A stretch of 64,000 bases of DNA, taken from contig SSNP01000093.1 in assembly GCA_006937955.1 (NCBI GenBank), positions 1,393,768 through 1,457,767 on the forward strand, written 5' to 3'. The notes beneath the pieces are model-generated. The model did no database searches. It was not told the origin of the DNA and was given only the letters and a program-made list of their open reading frames with translations. Shown here piece after piece: positions 35,901 through 44,794 of the stretch; the first letter of the stretch is position 1; every line of letters starts with the position of its first letter. Position numbers and translations under genes: made by a program. The stretch comes from Pachypanchax playfairii (taxonomy: Eukaryota > Chordata > Actinopteri > Cyprinodontiformes > Aplocheilidae).

Positions 35901-36944
35901 CAACATCCAAAACAACTGCTTTGCAAACACACTGATAGCAGACGTGTGTCCATCTGTGCTTCATGTATTTCAGGGCCCTCCTTCCATACAGTAGTGTGCA
36001 CAACAGTCTCAACCTGTCTCTGAATGAAGCCTCTACATTCCCAGAATGCACTGCAGTCCATATCATCACTGGTACCTTCATGATTAGCAGTCAGTGAGTA
36101 ACTTCCTGACTCCATGCTTCTTCCTCCTAAATCAGACCTGACAGGCATTAAAAGGGGTCTCAGTTCTACTCAAGTATTTATAACATTAGAGCCTCGTTCA
36201 GCTGTGAAAACATACAACATGACACACGTCATCATCATGGCAGCACGCTGTTTCAAGTGTTAGAAAATAAAAGCATCAATCTGAAATTTAAAGTAAATTC
36301 AACGCCAGACATTTTTAACGCTGCAGAAACACTTTGCACCGGTATTCATAACTTTTTAAAAGCAGAAACAATTTAAAACGTTTGGCTGCTTTTTGTTTTC
36401 AGAAAATACTCATTTTGTTCTTGCACATGTGAAACATGACCAACCATCATGAAGGAGTCTCTGATGGAAACGAGTCGGTTTGTTTGTGGAGAAAACGCCT
36501 GGTTAGTGTCCGGTTCCAGACCAGAGTTTTAGTATCATACTGTCAGCTGACCGAGATGTTCTGTTAGCTGAACCGCTAACGGTCTGCTTCAGGTTTGATG
36601 AACCGAACCGGGAGCGAACACAACCGGGATATAACGTTAAGTCGGTCACTGACAATGTAACTTTTCTGAGACGTGCTTTATTCCGCAGTTTTGGGAACAT
36701 CACTCTGATTTGCAGCAGGATAAACGATGTGATGCGAATATTCGACGAGGCAAAGCTGCCTGCATCCATCTTAAAACGTTTGTAGTCTAAAAAATACAAA
36801 ACGTCACAGGGCAGCCATTGATAACGGGAGAAAAACTCGTTTCACCGGCAGCACAATCTGATATTCACAGGATGTTTAAATACCTTCTCTGAAGATGCTG
36901 TTTTTGTGATTCCGATGCTTCAACCTGCTCTCCTCCGCCGCCAT
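22724..36944 (-). CDS. atl2: atlastin-2, complete (13 coding exons, 573 aa)
   Basis: Dynamin-like GTPase of the ER membrane that tethers and fuses ER tubules. Exons: 36884-36944, 34439-34719, 33195-33329, 32944-33048, 32377-32427, 31323-31379, 29691-29783, 28875-29013, 25832-25959, 25529-25585, 23886-23957, 23378-23809, 22724-22834. All are GT-AG and in frame. Landmarks: acidic N-terminus, VQIVVADEEEHSF, P-loop GAFRKGKSF (about 94-102), switch region TGFTWRGGCERETTG, DTQG (166-169), RDWSYPYE (237-244), a three-helix middle domain, a TM hairpin at about 470-514, and the amphipathic tail. GGCERETTGI and DDLQHLQ favour ATL2 over ATL1/ATL3. The length is close to human ATL2 (583). The C-terminus LASNNNVKKKN resembles the shorter, alternative ATL2 ending. 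Confidence 0.96.
23378..23809 (-). CDS. atl2: atl2 exon 12: middle domain end and TM hairpin
   Basis: 144 codons. ICGGDKPYISPAELERR, then [20 protein letters not shown], two hydrophobic segments with a short GISSV turn, and YVKYSGEFREVGG ending at TLWEQ. Confidence 0.96.
23886..23957 (-). CDS. atl2: atl2 exon 11
   Basis: 24 codons, ATAEANNLAAVAGAKDLYNK then DMEQ. The acceptor CACCAAG is pyrimidine-poor, but the frame and homology are exact. Confidence 0.93.
24238..24836 (+). mobile_element. Solo LTR of a retrotransposon (599 bp, TSD AACCT)
   Basis: Starts TGTTACGACTG and ends GGTTGTAACA, so the ends are inverted (TGTTAC/GTAACA). The 5-bp duplication AACCT is perfect at 24233-24237 and 24837-24841. 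An AATAAA near 24719 fits plus orientation. No internal retroviral or retrotransposon genes remain. It lies in the atl2 intron between exons 10 and 11. Confidence 0.88.
25529..25585 (-). CDS. atl2: atl2 exon 10
   Basis: 19 codons, AYMKIYQGEELPHPKSMLQ, the middle-domain helix common to all atlastins. Confidence 0.95.
25832..25959 (-). CDS. atl2: atl2 exon 9
   Basis: 128 bases. Begins DIDEEFKKELVNLVPILL, ends CRDLVHYFK. The preceding intron (25960-28874) holds the nested transposon stack. Confidence 0.95.
26158..26500 (-). mobile_element. TTAAAG-ended MITE, copy 3, left half
   Basis: Begins TTAAAGGCGCACTGCC and follows the 56325-56830 copy (GTTTTTCTGAG, TTTAGGTCCACAGATGTTCT, AGTATTCATCAGCTC). 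It breaks off near 26500, where other repeats are inserted; the rest resumes at about 28395. Confidence 0.65.
26530..26845 (+). repeat. L2/Maui LINE 3' tail
   Basis: CAGACCCCAGTCAGCTAAGG, GGTTTCTTCCTGTTAAAAGG, TGCTCAGGATGGAGGATTGT and a terminal TTTATAAATAAATAAA. The same tail occurs at 40860-41125. Confidence 0.7.
26870..26907. repeat. Poly-G run of 38 bases
   Basis: Uninterrupted G tract; on the other strand it reads as polyproline. The length is likely unreliable in assembly. Confidence 0.95.
26905..27055 (-). pseudogene. Unidentified coding-like fragment inside the hAT-like element
   Basis: The minus-strand frame starts at a Met (27053-27055) and reads HKAKLREIFERDQQRRNLYT, then PLDGDYEWEEVPADK, then runs into polyproline from the G tract. 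The frame stays open upstream (ALYKYTPFI). Composition looks protein-like (charged helix, then an acidic Trp/Tyr segment), but I do not recognise the family. It is absent from the sister copy at 50549-51685. It could be a captured host exon or a remnant of the element's own gene. Confidence 0.35.
28185..28375 (-). mobile_element. tRNA-headed SINE, minus orientation
   Basis: Read on the minus strand it has TAGAGCGGGTCGTCCGG and a B-box-like CCGGTTCGAATCCCTG, then a core containing CTTGGGCAAGACAC. Confidence 0.6.
28395..28687 (-). mobile_element. TTAAAG-ended MITE, copy 3, right half
   Basis: Resumes the copy begun at 26158 (CCAATCTGAGTCCAGCAAATT, TAGAAATAACCACAAAGTC) and ends GGGCACCTTTAA. 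About 1.9 kb of inserted repeats separates the halves. Confidence 0.6.
28875..29013 (-). CDS. atl2: atl2 exon 8
   Basis: 139 bases. VKQNQHEELQNVRKHIRSCF, then FLLPHPGLRVATNPHFDGRL. Ends in phase 1. Confidence 0.95.
29691..29783 (-). CDS. atl2: atl2 exon 7: G4 RDWSYPYE
   Basis: 31 codons: TLVFLIRDWSYPYEHPYGLE, then GGQSFLEKRLQ. RD is the atypical G4 base-recognition motif of atlastins. Confidence 0.95.
30397..30800 (-). pseudogene. Tc1-like transposase fragment, internally shortened
   Basis: Minus-strand pieces SLIQEVTKKTEDFL, NHHKFCGETIVEMFG and AVRHGGGSVIVWAALLLQ correspond to the IREVTKKP, HHRYVWRK and KHGGGSIMVWGCF segments of Tc1 transposases. Frames shift and no intact TIR pair is seen. 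Confidence 0.65.
30806..30988 (+). mobile_element. tRNA-headed SINE, plus orientation
   Basis: GGCGGCAGTAGGGCGGTGGAG and ATCGGTTTGAATCC form a tRNA-like head, followed by CCCTTGGGCAAGACACTTCA and CTGTGGCTACAACATGTG. Its tail runs into the GAGT repeat. Confidence 0.65.
30989..31050. repeat. (GAGT)n microsatellite
   Basis: About 15 tetranucleotide units at the 3' end of the SINE, probably grown from its short tail repeat. Confidence 0.97.
31323..31379 (-). CDS. atl2: atl2 exon 6
   Basis: 19 codons, LFTEYGRLAMEEVYEKPFQ, a strictly conserved atlastin segment. GT-AG borders, phase 0. Confidence 0.95.
31915..32275 (+). pseudogene. RTE/Rex3-like LINE fragment (upstream ORF part)
   Basis: Non-coding remnant with GATGAGTTGGATCACTTGAA, GAGAAGATGCCAGACATACC and GTCAGGGAATATTATCAGG. 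These resemble the endonuclease-RT linker of fish RTE elements as recalled. No long frame. It lies in an atl2 intron, antisense to the gene. Confidence 0.4.
32377..32427 (-). CDS. atl2: atl2 exon 5
   Basis: 17 codons, VFNLSQNLQEDDLQHLQ, nearly identical to the known ATL2 exon. Confidence 0.95.
32944..33048 (-). CDS. atl2: atl2 exon 4: G3 DTQG motif
   Basis: 35 codons: VAVLLIDTQGAFDSQSTIKD, then CATLFALSTMTSSVQ. Acceptor TTTTAG, donor GTGACC. Confidence 0.95.
33195..33329 (-). CDS. atl2: atl2 exon 3: switch 1 region
   Basis: 45 codons: SPNSWIGGEEEPLTGFTWRG, then GCERETTGILAWSEVFVVEK and PDGNK. Contains the G2 threonines. Phase 0 at both ends. Confidence 0.95.
33330..36883 (-). other. atl2 introns 1 and 2 contents
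   Basis: Apart from exon 2, a short GT repeat at 35848-35866 and G-rich runs near 35545 and 35870-35885, no feature is recognised. ORFs here are short and lack domain similarity. Confidence 0.5.
34439..34719 (-). CDS. atl2: atl2 exon 2: acidic N-terminus and P-loop
   Basis: 281 bases. An acidic stretch is followed by VARPVQIVVADEEEHSF and [20 protein letters not shown], containing the G1 P-loop. Ends HRK before GTACTC. Confidence 0.95.
36884..36944 (-). CDS. atl2: atl2 exon 1 (start codon)
   Basis: Encodes MAAEESRLKHRNHKNSIFRE plus one base. The ATG lies in AAAGATGGCGGCG, a good Kozak context. Donor GTATTT. The N-terminus is not conserved with human, so the start is inferred from frame, promoter position and context. 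Confidence 0.8.
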
Positions 36945-37080
36945 CTTTCTTGACCTTCTGATAGCGGTAGCGTCCATGACGTCATAGGATTCTGAGTCGT
37001 CCCGCGTGAATAAATAAGCTTCGGAAGCCCCGCCCCCACTTTCTGTTAGCATCGCTAGCATGTTGCATCTGACAATGTGG
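36945..37080 (-). promoter_or_regulatory. Compact atl2 promoter: YY1-like site, CRE, GC box
   Basis: The start codon lies in AAGATGGCGGC, the YY1 consensus. Upstream are a full palindromic CRE TGACGTCA (36977-36984), a CTTCGGAAG Ets-like word (about 37019) and a GC box CCCCGCCCCC (37028-37037). Motif reading only. Confidence 0.55.
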
Positions 37081-37563
37081 ATTTTTTTGTTGTGGTTGTA
37101 TATGATTTCTTTCAGTCAACAAACACATTACAGACTAGACTGTTTTGGGAAAAGATTAAAAAAGATAATATATTTGTATTGAATGTAAACAATTTCTGTT
37201 GAAAATAACTTCTTTCCTAGAAAACAAGATCTGTCTTTTCCTAATCAAAATTATAACTTTGAACTGCTGCATAAATTTGATGGGTACTGTGAGGGGCAGT
37301 TGCTCTCAAGTGGAAAATAACTGAGGCTAAGATGAAACTGAAACATTATACAACAGAGAAAACTCTGTTGTGGGCATGTCCACTAATGCAGAGAGTAGTT
37401 AGAGGGGCGTAGTTAATTTGCATATCTCTGAAACATTTGGATTTAACATGTAGATTTAATATTTAACATTTAGATATAGATTTAGAATTTAGAGCTTATA
37501 TTTAATATTTAGGTTTAATGTCTAACATTTTGATATAGATTTAACATTTAATTTTTAGATTTA

Positions 37564-39104
37564 CAGCGTGGGCCCTTTATATGGATACACCTTAATAAGA
37601 TGGGAATGGTTGGTGATATTAACGTCCTGTTTGTGGCACATTAGTATATGTGAGGGGGCAAACTTTTCAAGATGGGTGGTGACCATGGTGGCCATTTTTA
37701 AAAATTATTTCATGAGTTATTTACAAGTTTCTGACCACTTATAATATGTGTTCAATGTGCTGCCCATTGTGTTGGATTGTCAATGCAACCCTCTTCTCCC
37801 ACTCTTCACACACTGATAGCAACACCACAGGAGAAATGCCAGCACAGGCTTCCAGTATCCGTCGTTTCAGGTGCTGCATATCTCCTATCTTCACACCATA
37901 GACAATTGCCTTCAGATGACCCCAAAGATAAAAATCAAAGGGGGTCAGATCGGGAGACCTTGGGGGCCTTTCAACTGGCAACTAATGGCACGACAACTAA
38001 TCAATTTTCCAGGAAACTGTTAATCTAGGAATGCTCGGACCTGATACCCATAATGTGGTGGTGCACCATCTTGCTGGAAAAACTCAGGGAATGTGCCAGC
38101 TTCAGTTCAAGAGGGAAACATATCATCATGTAGCAATTTCAAATATCCAGTGGTCTTATCATTGATTAAGAATGGCCTCACTATCTTTGTACCCCATATA
38201 CCACACCATACCATCACTTTTTTTGTTCTAACAGTCTTGGAAGGATCTATCCAATGTGGGTTAGTGTCAGACCAATAGCTAGTGGTGGTTTTGTTTGTTA
38301 ACTTCACCATTCACATAGTTTGCCTAATCACTGAACAAAATCTTCTGCGTGAACTGAGGGTCCTGTTCCAATTTTTGTTTTGCCCATTCTTCAAATTCTG
38401 TGTGCCGATCTGGGTCATCCTCGTTGAGATTCTGCAGTAGCTGGAGTCTGTAAGGGTGCCATTTGTGAGTAGCTAATATCCGCCAAAGAGATGTCCAACT
38501 AATGCCACTCTCCAGTGACATGTGATGAGTGCTACACTGTGGGCTTTTGCTGAATGAAGCTATGACAGCCACTGATGTTTCTTCATTAGTGACAGTTTTC
38601 ATGCATCCACATTTTGGCAAATCCAACACTGAACCAGTTTCACGAAACTTAGCAAGCAGTTTGCTAACTGTAGCATGGGAGATGGGTGGTCTTGCAGGGT
38701 GTCTTGCATTGAAATCTGCTGCAATGACCCGGTTACTGAGTTCACCAGATATCAACACAATTTCGATCCGCTCCTCACGTGTTAACCTCTTCGACATGTC
38801 AATGGCTGTGAACAAAGAGAAACTTGTAAATAACTCATGAAAGAATAAAGCTACATTAAAACTAAGCACACCATTGATTTTCTTGTGAGATTACCAATAC
38901 GTTTGATGTGTCACATGACCCTCTTCCTATTGGAAAAACAAAAGTTGGATCCAAGATGGCCGACTTCAAAATGGCCACCATGGTCACCACCCATCTTGAA
39001 AAGTTTGCCCCCTCACATATACTATTGTGCCACAAACAGGGCGTTAATATCACCAACCATTCCTATTTTATTAAGGTGTAACCATATAAATAGCCCACCC
39101 TTGA
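37564..39104 (-). mobile_element. Mariner-superfamily transposon with long TIRs (about 1.54 kb)
   Basis: Outer ends are inverted over roughly 145 bp with mismatches: TATATGGATACACCTTAATA and TTTCAAGATGGGTGGTGACC on the left recur as complements at 38950-39100. The interior carries a broken minus-strand transposase. Exact tips are uncertain by a few bases. It lies upstream of atl2. Confidence 0.85.
37739..38797 (-). pseudogene. Mariner-like DD34D transposase, inactivated
   Basis: Starts MSKRLTREERIEIVLISGE with an N-terminal HTH. Then KILFSD (first Asp), FFQQDGAPPHYGYQVRAFL (second Asp) and PPRSPDLTPFDFYLWGHLK (third Asp of the mariner triad). A TAG follows the first Asp where the family has Glu, and at least one 2-base insertion near 38285 and further stops break the frame. 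Confidence 0.88.
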
Positions 39105-39589
39105 CAATACTCATAAATTCACTTACTGGAAGCTAAATAATTCCTTACTAAAGCATAAAGCAGTCAAAACTCAAATTACTTTCAACCGGAATAAAGCCAA
39201 TACAGAAAAATCCTTTTGAAACTGATCTTTTTTGTATTGTTTGTTCACACAAAGGTATTGGAAGGAGTTTTATCATACGTATATTTAAAGAGTTCTCCAT
39301 GAGATGGGAAAATGTGTTACTCTACTTCTTTAAAACATAAAAAGCGTGATAAGATTTTCTTTATAATAATTCATTATTCTGGTTATACGTATGTTAATAA
39401 ATGTAAATTTAATCATAAAACACCACATTTTCCTCAAATCATTAATTAGGTATTTTATGTGTTAATATACATAAAATTAATATCACATTCCTCCAATAAA
39501 AAGGCTCTCAAAACAACTGAATTTTGTAAATATTTGTATGTATTTATGTAATTAACCCACCTGGCTGTTTGTACTTGTAACTTTATGTT

Positions 39590-41125
39590 ATGTCCTTTTG
39601 TAAGTCATTATTATCAGGGTGTTCTAATAGTTCTGTTAAAGGCCTCCAGCTGATCCAAAATGCTGCTGCCAGAGTTCTGATGAGAGTTAGAAGGAGAGAT
39701 CATGTTTCTCCTGTTTTAGCATCACTTCATTGGCTCCCTGTGAAATCCAGAATAAAGTTTAAAGTTTTACTTTTGACGTATAAGGCCTTGAATGACCAAG
39801 CTCCATCTTATATTAAAGATCTTATTGTTCTAGATATTCCTAACAGAGCACTTTGCTCTCAGACTGCAGGTCTGCTTGTAGTTCCTAGAGGTTCTAAAAG
39901 TAGAATGGGAGGAAGAGCTTTTAGTTATCAGGCTCCTCTCCTGTGGAACCAGCTTCCACTTTTTATCTGTGAGGCAGACACCTTGTGTAGTTTTAAGAAT
40001 AGACTTAAAACCTTCCTTTTTGCCAAATTATTGATCTGCAGCGACCACTTCAAACTGTATCTGGTAAGGACAACATGAAGTTAAAAGTATCGCTGGCTAG
40101 AACAGTTAGGATTGGTTTAACACAGTTAGCTCTCGGCGATGACAGGGCCGAGCTTTGGCAGCTGGGAGTGCATGCTGGCTGCGAGAGAAGCGGACGGACA
40201 CAGCTTGTCAGAAATGAGGCAGCACCTCGCGCCTCAGTCTTCTGAACCACAAAGTTTTCAGAGTTTTAATCATGTAATAGAATGTCCTGAACATGATTGT
40301 CTGTCACGTAGCTGTAGGCATCCAGCGTTGTGTATGATTTCAGGCTCTCCCAGGAATAGAGACTCGATGTGTCGATCAGGTAAGAGTGGATACGTGCTCA
40401 TTGCAGTTTGGGCCATTTTGTCTAGTCATTAATCCACTCACCTGCATGTAATGAGTAGGGGTCTTTAAGTTGTTTTCCATTCACTAAAGTTAACTTTGCT
40501 GCATAATCCTTCTAATCACTTGGTGACAAACTGTTGTAGTATGCAGAAAACATAGCTAACTAACAATATAGGACACAACTTTAACACAACCACTGCTTAG
40601 AACAACATGATGTTAAAGGGCCAGCGGCTCTTTCTGCAAATGCGATGTGAGCGCATCCACCGTGTTTGTAAAAAAATAAGGGGTCTATAGGCTTAGACTG
40701 CTGGAGGACATACTGTCCACATTTCTTCACTCTGCTGTCTCTCTCACTCTCCATGTTTGTATTGATTGTTACTGCTGCCATTAACTGTTACTCTGTTTAT
40801 CTTTCTATATTAAACATGACAACTGGCCCGCATCCATCGGTGTTTGTCTCTTTCCTGTCAGCTCAGACCCCAGTCGGCTAAGGCAGAAGGCCTCTCATCC
40901 TAAGCAGGGTTTTGGTTCTGGTTCTGCTAGAGGTTTCTTCCTGGGAGACGTTTCTTTCCAATCATGCTGCTCAGGATGGGGGATTGTGCTTAATTAACAA
41001 TTCAACCCAATCGACTGGTTCCTTAGATAGGAAATGTTTTATTATTAATAGTTTGATTTTTCTATAAAGTGCCTTGAAATGACTTTGTTATGAACTGGTG
41101 CTTTATATATAAATAAACGTGTTGC
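39590..41125 (+). pseudogene. L2/Maui-like LINE: RT C-terminus and 3' UTR
   Basis: An open frame at 39590-40078 has the conserved end of L2-type ORF2: LQLIQNAAARVL, PVLASLHWLPVKSRIKFKVL, APLLWNQLP and FKNRLKTFLF. It is followed by TATAGGCTTAGACTGCTGG and the CAGACCCCAGTCGGCTAAGG tail to about 41125. The 5' part is missing, as is usual for truncated LINE insertions. About 40080-40660 may include an unrelated insertion. Confidence 0.8.
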
Positions 41126-44100
41126 ATATATGCACTCTGTTCAATAAAGTTGTTAGAAAACAAACAAAAAAGATGACTTGATGATTTCTTGAAAATATGA
41201 GGTGATTTTCAGCTGTGCGCTGGCTGCAGAGTTCTTGCTCTCTTCATATGGGTATGTTGGAACCTTCCTCCCCTCTAGTGCCAATGTAACAATGTTTTTG
41301 CTGTAAGATGTGGAACGTCCCCACACAGCAATTTCAAGTAATTGTTATGATGAGCCTCCAGCTATTGGCACATTTTGTCGGGGAATATACATGGTGCTGG
41401 TTCAGTATATCCAAAATTCATCAGTGTGTTAATTATCAGGTCTGGTTGGAAATTTGTGGGAAATTTTCAATTCAAACTTTCAAGATGACAATAACGTAGA
41501 GAAACTCCAGCTGCACCTTCTACAGCTGCAGCTGCAGGATGAAGATGATCTATCAGCTCTAGCTGCTGATTTTGAGGACCTGGAGAGAAGACAGCCACGC
41601 TGAAAAACGAACAGTATGCAGAAACTTCCTGTAGCATATGATGATGGAATGAAGCTGCTGCTTAAGGTGCCACAATAGAGCAGCTCAAGGCACATGTATG
41701 CTTGTATAGAGGAGCATATACCTGCTCTGCTGTGCCACATAATCCATTGTACAGACTAAAACACTCTGTAAACAGCATAATAACAAGTTTGACAAACCTG
41801 CACTCCGTTCAGTCAGATTATTCTCTATTTTTTGGCCATGAACTATATATGTGTCATTAATAAAGGTTTCATGTTCCTTATTTAACACTAATACAAGGAA
41901 TACAAGGAGGTTTATTGTTGTTATACAGAAGCACAACAAAATGGATTGGAGACATATTTTCTCTCTCACTCTCCTGAGGCAGCCACCTAGGGCGCCAGAT
42001 GAGAGTATAAGATACACATACAGAATAATAGACAACTGGATTAGTCAAACTCTGAGTTTTAGAGAATGAAGATGGTGAGTGTATTTTCACACATACTTGG
42101 ATGTGTGACTGGAAACCCAGGCTGTAAAATCCCCCCCCCCCAAAAAAAGACAGAAACTAGACCAGTAAGACTTTCTCTCTTTAGATTTCACTCTTTATTG
42201 GATACTCAGCAGAACAGTTTGGATGTTACTACAGAGAGACATGGAGGACAAACACACAGCTGTACATTTGAACATGATTGTATGTTTTTATTATAAATGG
42301 TCTGTTTAAAATATATTGAGAGACAGTTTCAATAAAATCCTGACTAAACTGAAAATCAGTGCTTCCGTTACAGCTTGCACCTAAAATATACCATTAGATC
42401 AGCTGAGTCAACAACACCAAACAAAGTTTAAGGACACGTACAGAGTGTTTAAGCTCTATGTCACGCCCCCCTAAAACCTTTGTGTGTTAAACATTTAACA
42501 GGGAGAAACCAGGATTTGATGAACCCATGTGGCGTCTTCCTGTCAGGGTCATGGAGGTCACAGCAGTGCAACAGGTCTGACACAGAAACAGCTCAAAGTC
42601 TCATCTGGGGTTTGTTTATCTAATCAGTATGTAAGTCTTTCAACTGTAGGAAGACAGAGCACCTGAAACAACCCCGGAAATCCATCTGACAGCAGCTGAG
42701 GGGAAACCATTAGTGACCCACTACAGGTATCTGGTTCTGCCAATGCAAGTTTGCATGTTTCTAAACTTCAAATTCCCCAGTTGAGTTATAGATATAAAAA
42801 CAACACAAAGCAGGAACAGAATTATGAGATTAAAGCTGACTGTGATCTCCAGAGGTCAGAGAGCATGTCATAACAACAAGGACATCCTATAACTCGATAC
42901 TTCAGAGGGGTTAGTCCACAGGGGTCCACCTTAAAGGGGTTCTGTGAACAAATACAGGAGTGTGAAAAATTCCCCACTACTGTTACAGACAAGCAGCTGA
43001 TCCGATCAGTACGAGCAACACCAGCTGGGGATCAGAAGGTATGTTTGTATGTTTGACACATGTTTTAACAGCGTCACATAAATTCACATCGTCAAACTGC
43101 GTAATGACCTCATTCACAGACGGCCAGGAACTTTAAAAGGACAGAAAACACTGAAACAGTCTGACTGGTGTGACCCCTGGAGACAGACACCAACTCCCAG
43201 AGACCCTGAACAGGAACAAGCAGATACAGAAAATGATGGACTGAGTGGTTCTGACTTTTATTTTATTGTTTGTTGTTCTTCTGCCAATTGTGACAAATTC
43301 TTTGATTCAAGTAAATCATAATCCTGATTTAAGAAACATCATCCGATCCTATTAAAACATCTCCTGCATCACATCACAATATTTAAATCTTTAGAAGTGT
43401 AGAGTTTTATTTTTAACTTCAAACAACAAGACAATTTAACTTTAAGGCTTTGAATAAAAATGGAGGTTTAGATAGTCCTACTAATAAAACTTAAGAAATA
43501 AAGTGTGACATGCTGAGCTGCGCTGACCCCGCCTCTCGTCCTCCTGTACAGAGAAGGGATGAAACTGTCAAGCTGGAGAAACCAGCTGCTGTTTTTGATC
43601 AAGTTTAATTTCTCTTTTTAAACAGTGAAACTGTGTGTAACATGTTTCTGAACAAGCGTTTCATGCAGGATAATTCGTCCATGACATTAAAGCACTGATT
43701 AAAAACTGTTTTAGTAATTATTATTGCAATAAAACTACACAGAACTTTAGCTGTTAAGTTTCTAAGAGCACATCTGCTGGAAATATTAAAGTCTAAAGAA
43801 AAACAAAGTATTGCCATTCAGTCACAATTCAAAAAACACAAATAAAATCCCTCTCTTATTCAATAAACAAGCCTTTCAGCACAAATCATCAACAGTTGTG
43901 CTTTACACTCTCACTTACACCTACAAGAAGGACAATTTTCGAGTTTTTAATTTTCTGTAAACTATGATCAAAGAAATCAGTTGAAAAAAAAGGGATAAAA
44001 ATTAAAACTCAAAGACATCTTGTCTTAAACTGCTCGGCTTTCTTCATTTATTTGAAAATAAGTTGATAACTCAATAACATACATGATGATTATGTCTAAT

Positions 44101-44738
44101 TTAACTTAATAAAGCAACAATATACATTTGGAGAACTTTAAATATTTAAAAATGAACAAACTGAAAAATGTCACTAAAGCAAACAAGTGAACATCTACAT
44201 TTAGATTCGTCTCTCCTTCTCTCGTCTCTAAGGTTTCAGAGACTCCTCCCTGAGTTTTGTGTTAATGTTTCACTACAACCACAAATACATTGTCAGTTAA
44301 AATATATTTTATATAAATGTCGTCATTCTTTAATGACGAATGCAAACATTTATTTGAATAAAACTGGTGGAAATCTAAAAGACACTTCTTTGGGAGACCA
44401 CTGAACACGATCACTACTTCAATTCTAATTTATTTATAAGAATCACTGAAAAATTAAATATTCACATGTTCCTATTGATACTAACATCTAACATCCAGAG
44501 GGAACCTTTGAGTTTTAAAGGGATCTAAATAAATCACACTGTAAACTACAGGTTTTGTTACAACAAAGTAAGTTAAAATAAAACTGGAACTAACGATCGT
44601 CACTTGTGTGTTTAAGTGTAACGTTATCAAGCTTCCTCCATCAAGAAACATGCAAACTTCATCCACTCAAACACCTCAAAGAGAAAATCCAAACACATTT
44701 TGTCCTTCTGTGAAACAAAGCAGCACTGTGTCCTCGGG
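41126..44738. other. atl2-hnrnpll intergenic region
   Basis: Includes the hnrnpll 3' UTR at its right end. A SINE-tail fragment is at 43150-43245 (CTGGAGACAGACACCAACTC, CCTGAACAGGAACAAGCAG). Otherwise nothing is supported, and ORFs are short and featureless. Confidence 0.5.
44429..44434 (-). terminator. Candidate polyadenylation signal of hnrnpll
   Basis: AATAAA on the minus strand about 305 bases after the stop codon. Other such words lie further on, so its use is unproven. Confidence 0.3.
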
Positions 44739-44794
44739 TCACAGATGGGAGGAAGTGGAGAAGCAGAGTTTCAGGGTGAAAGGGTTGGAGCTGC
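44739..44794 (-). CDS. hnrnpll: hnrnpll exon 13: C-terminus and stop
   Basis: SSSNPFTLKLCFSTSSHL then TGA, almost identical to the known C-terminus. Confidence 0.94.

Noticed and set aside
41480..42035. Minus-strand ORFs between atl2 and hnrnpll
   Set aside because: Low-complexity Ser/Cys-rich or hydrophobic translations without family likeness or splice signals.
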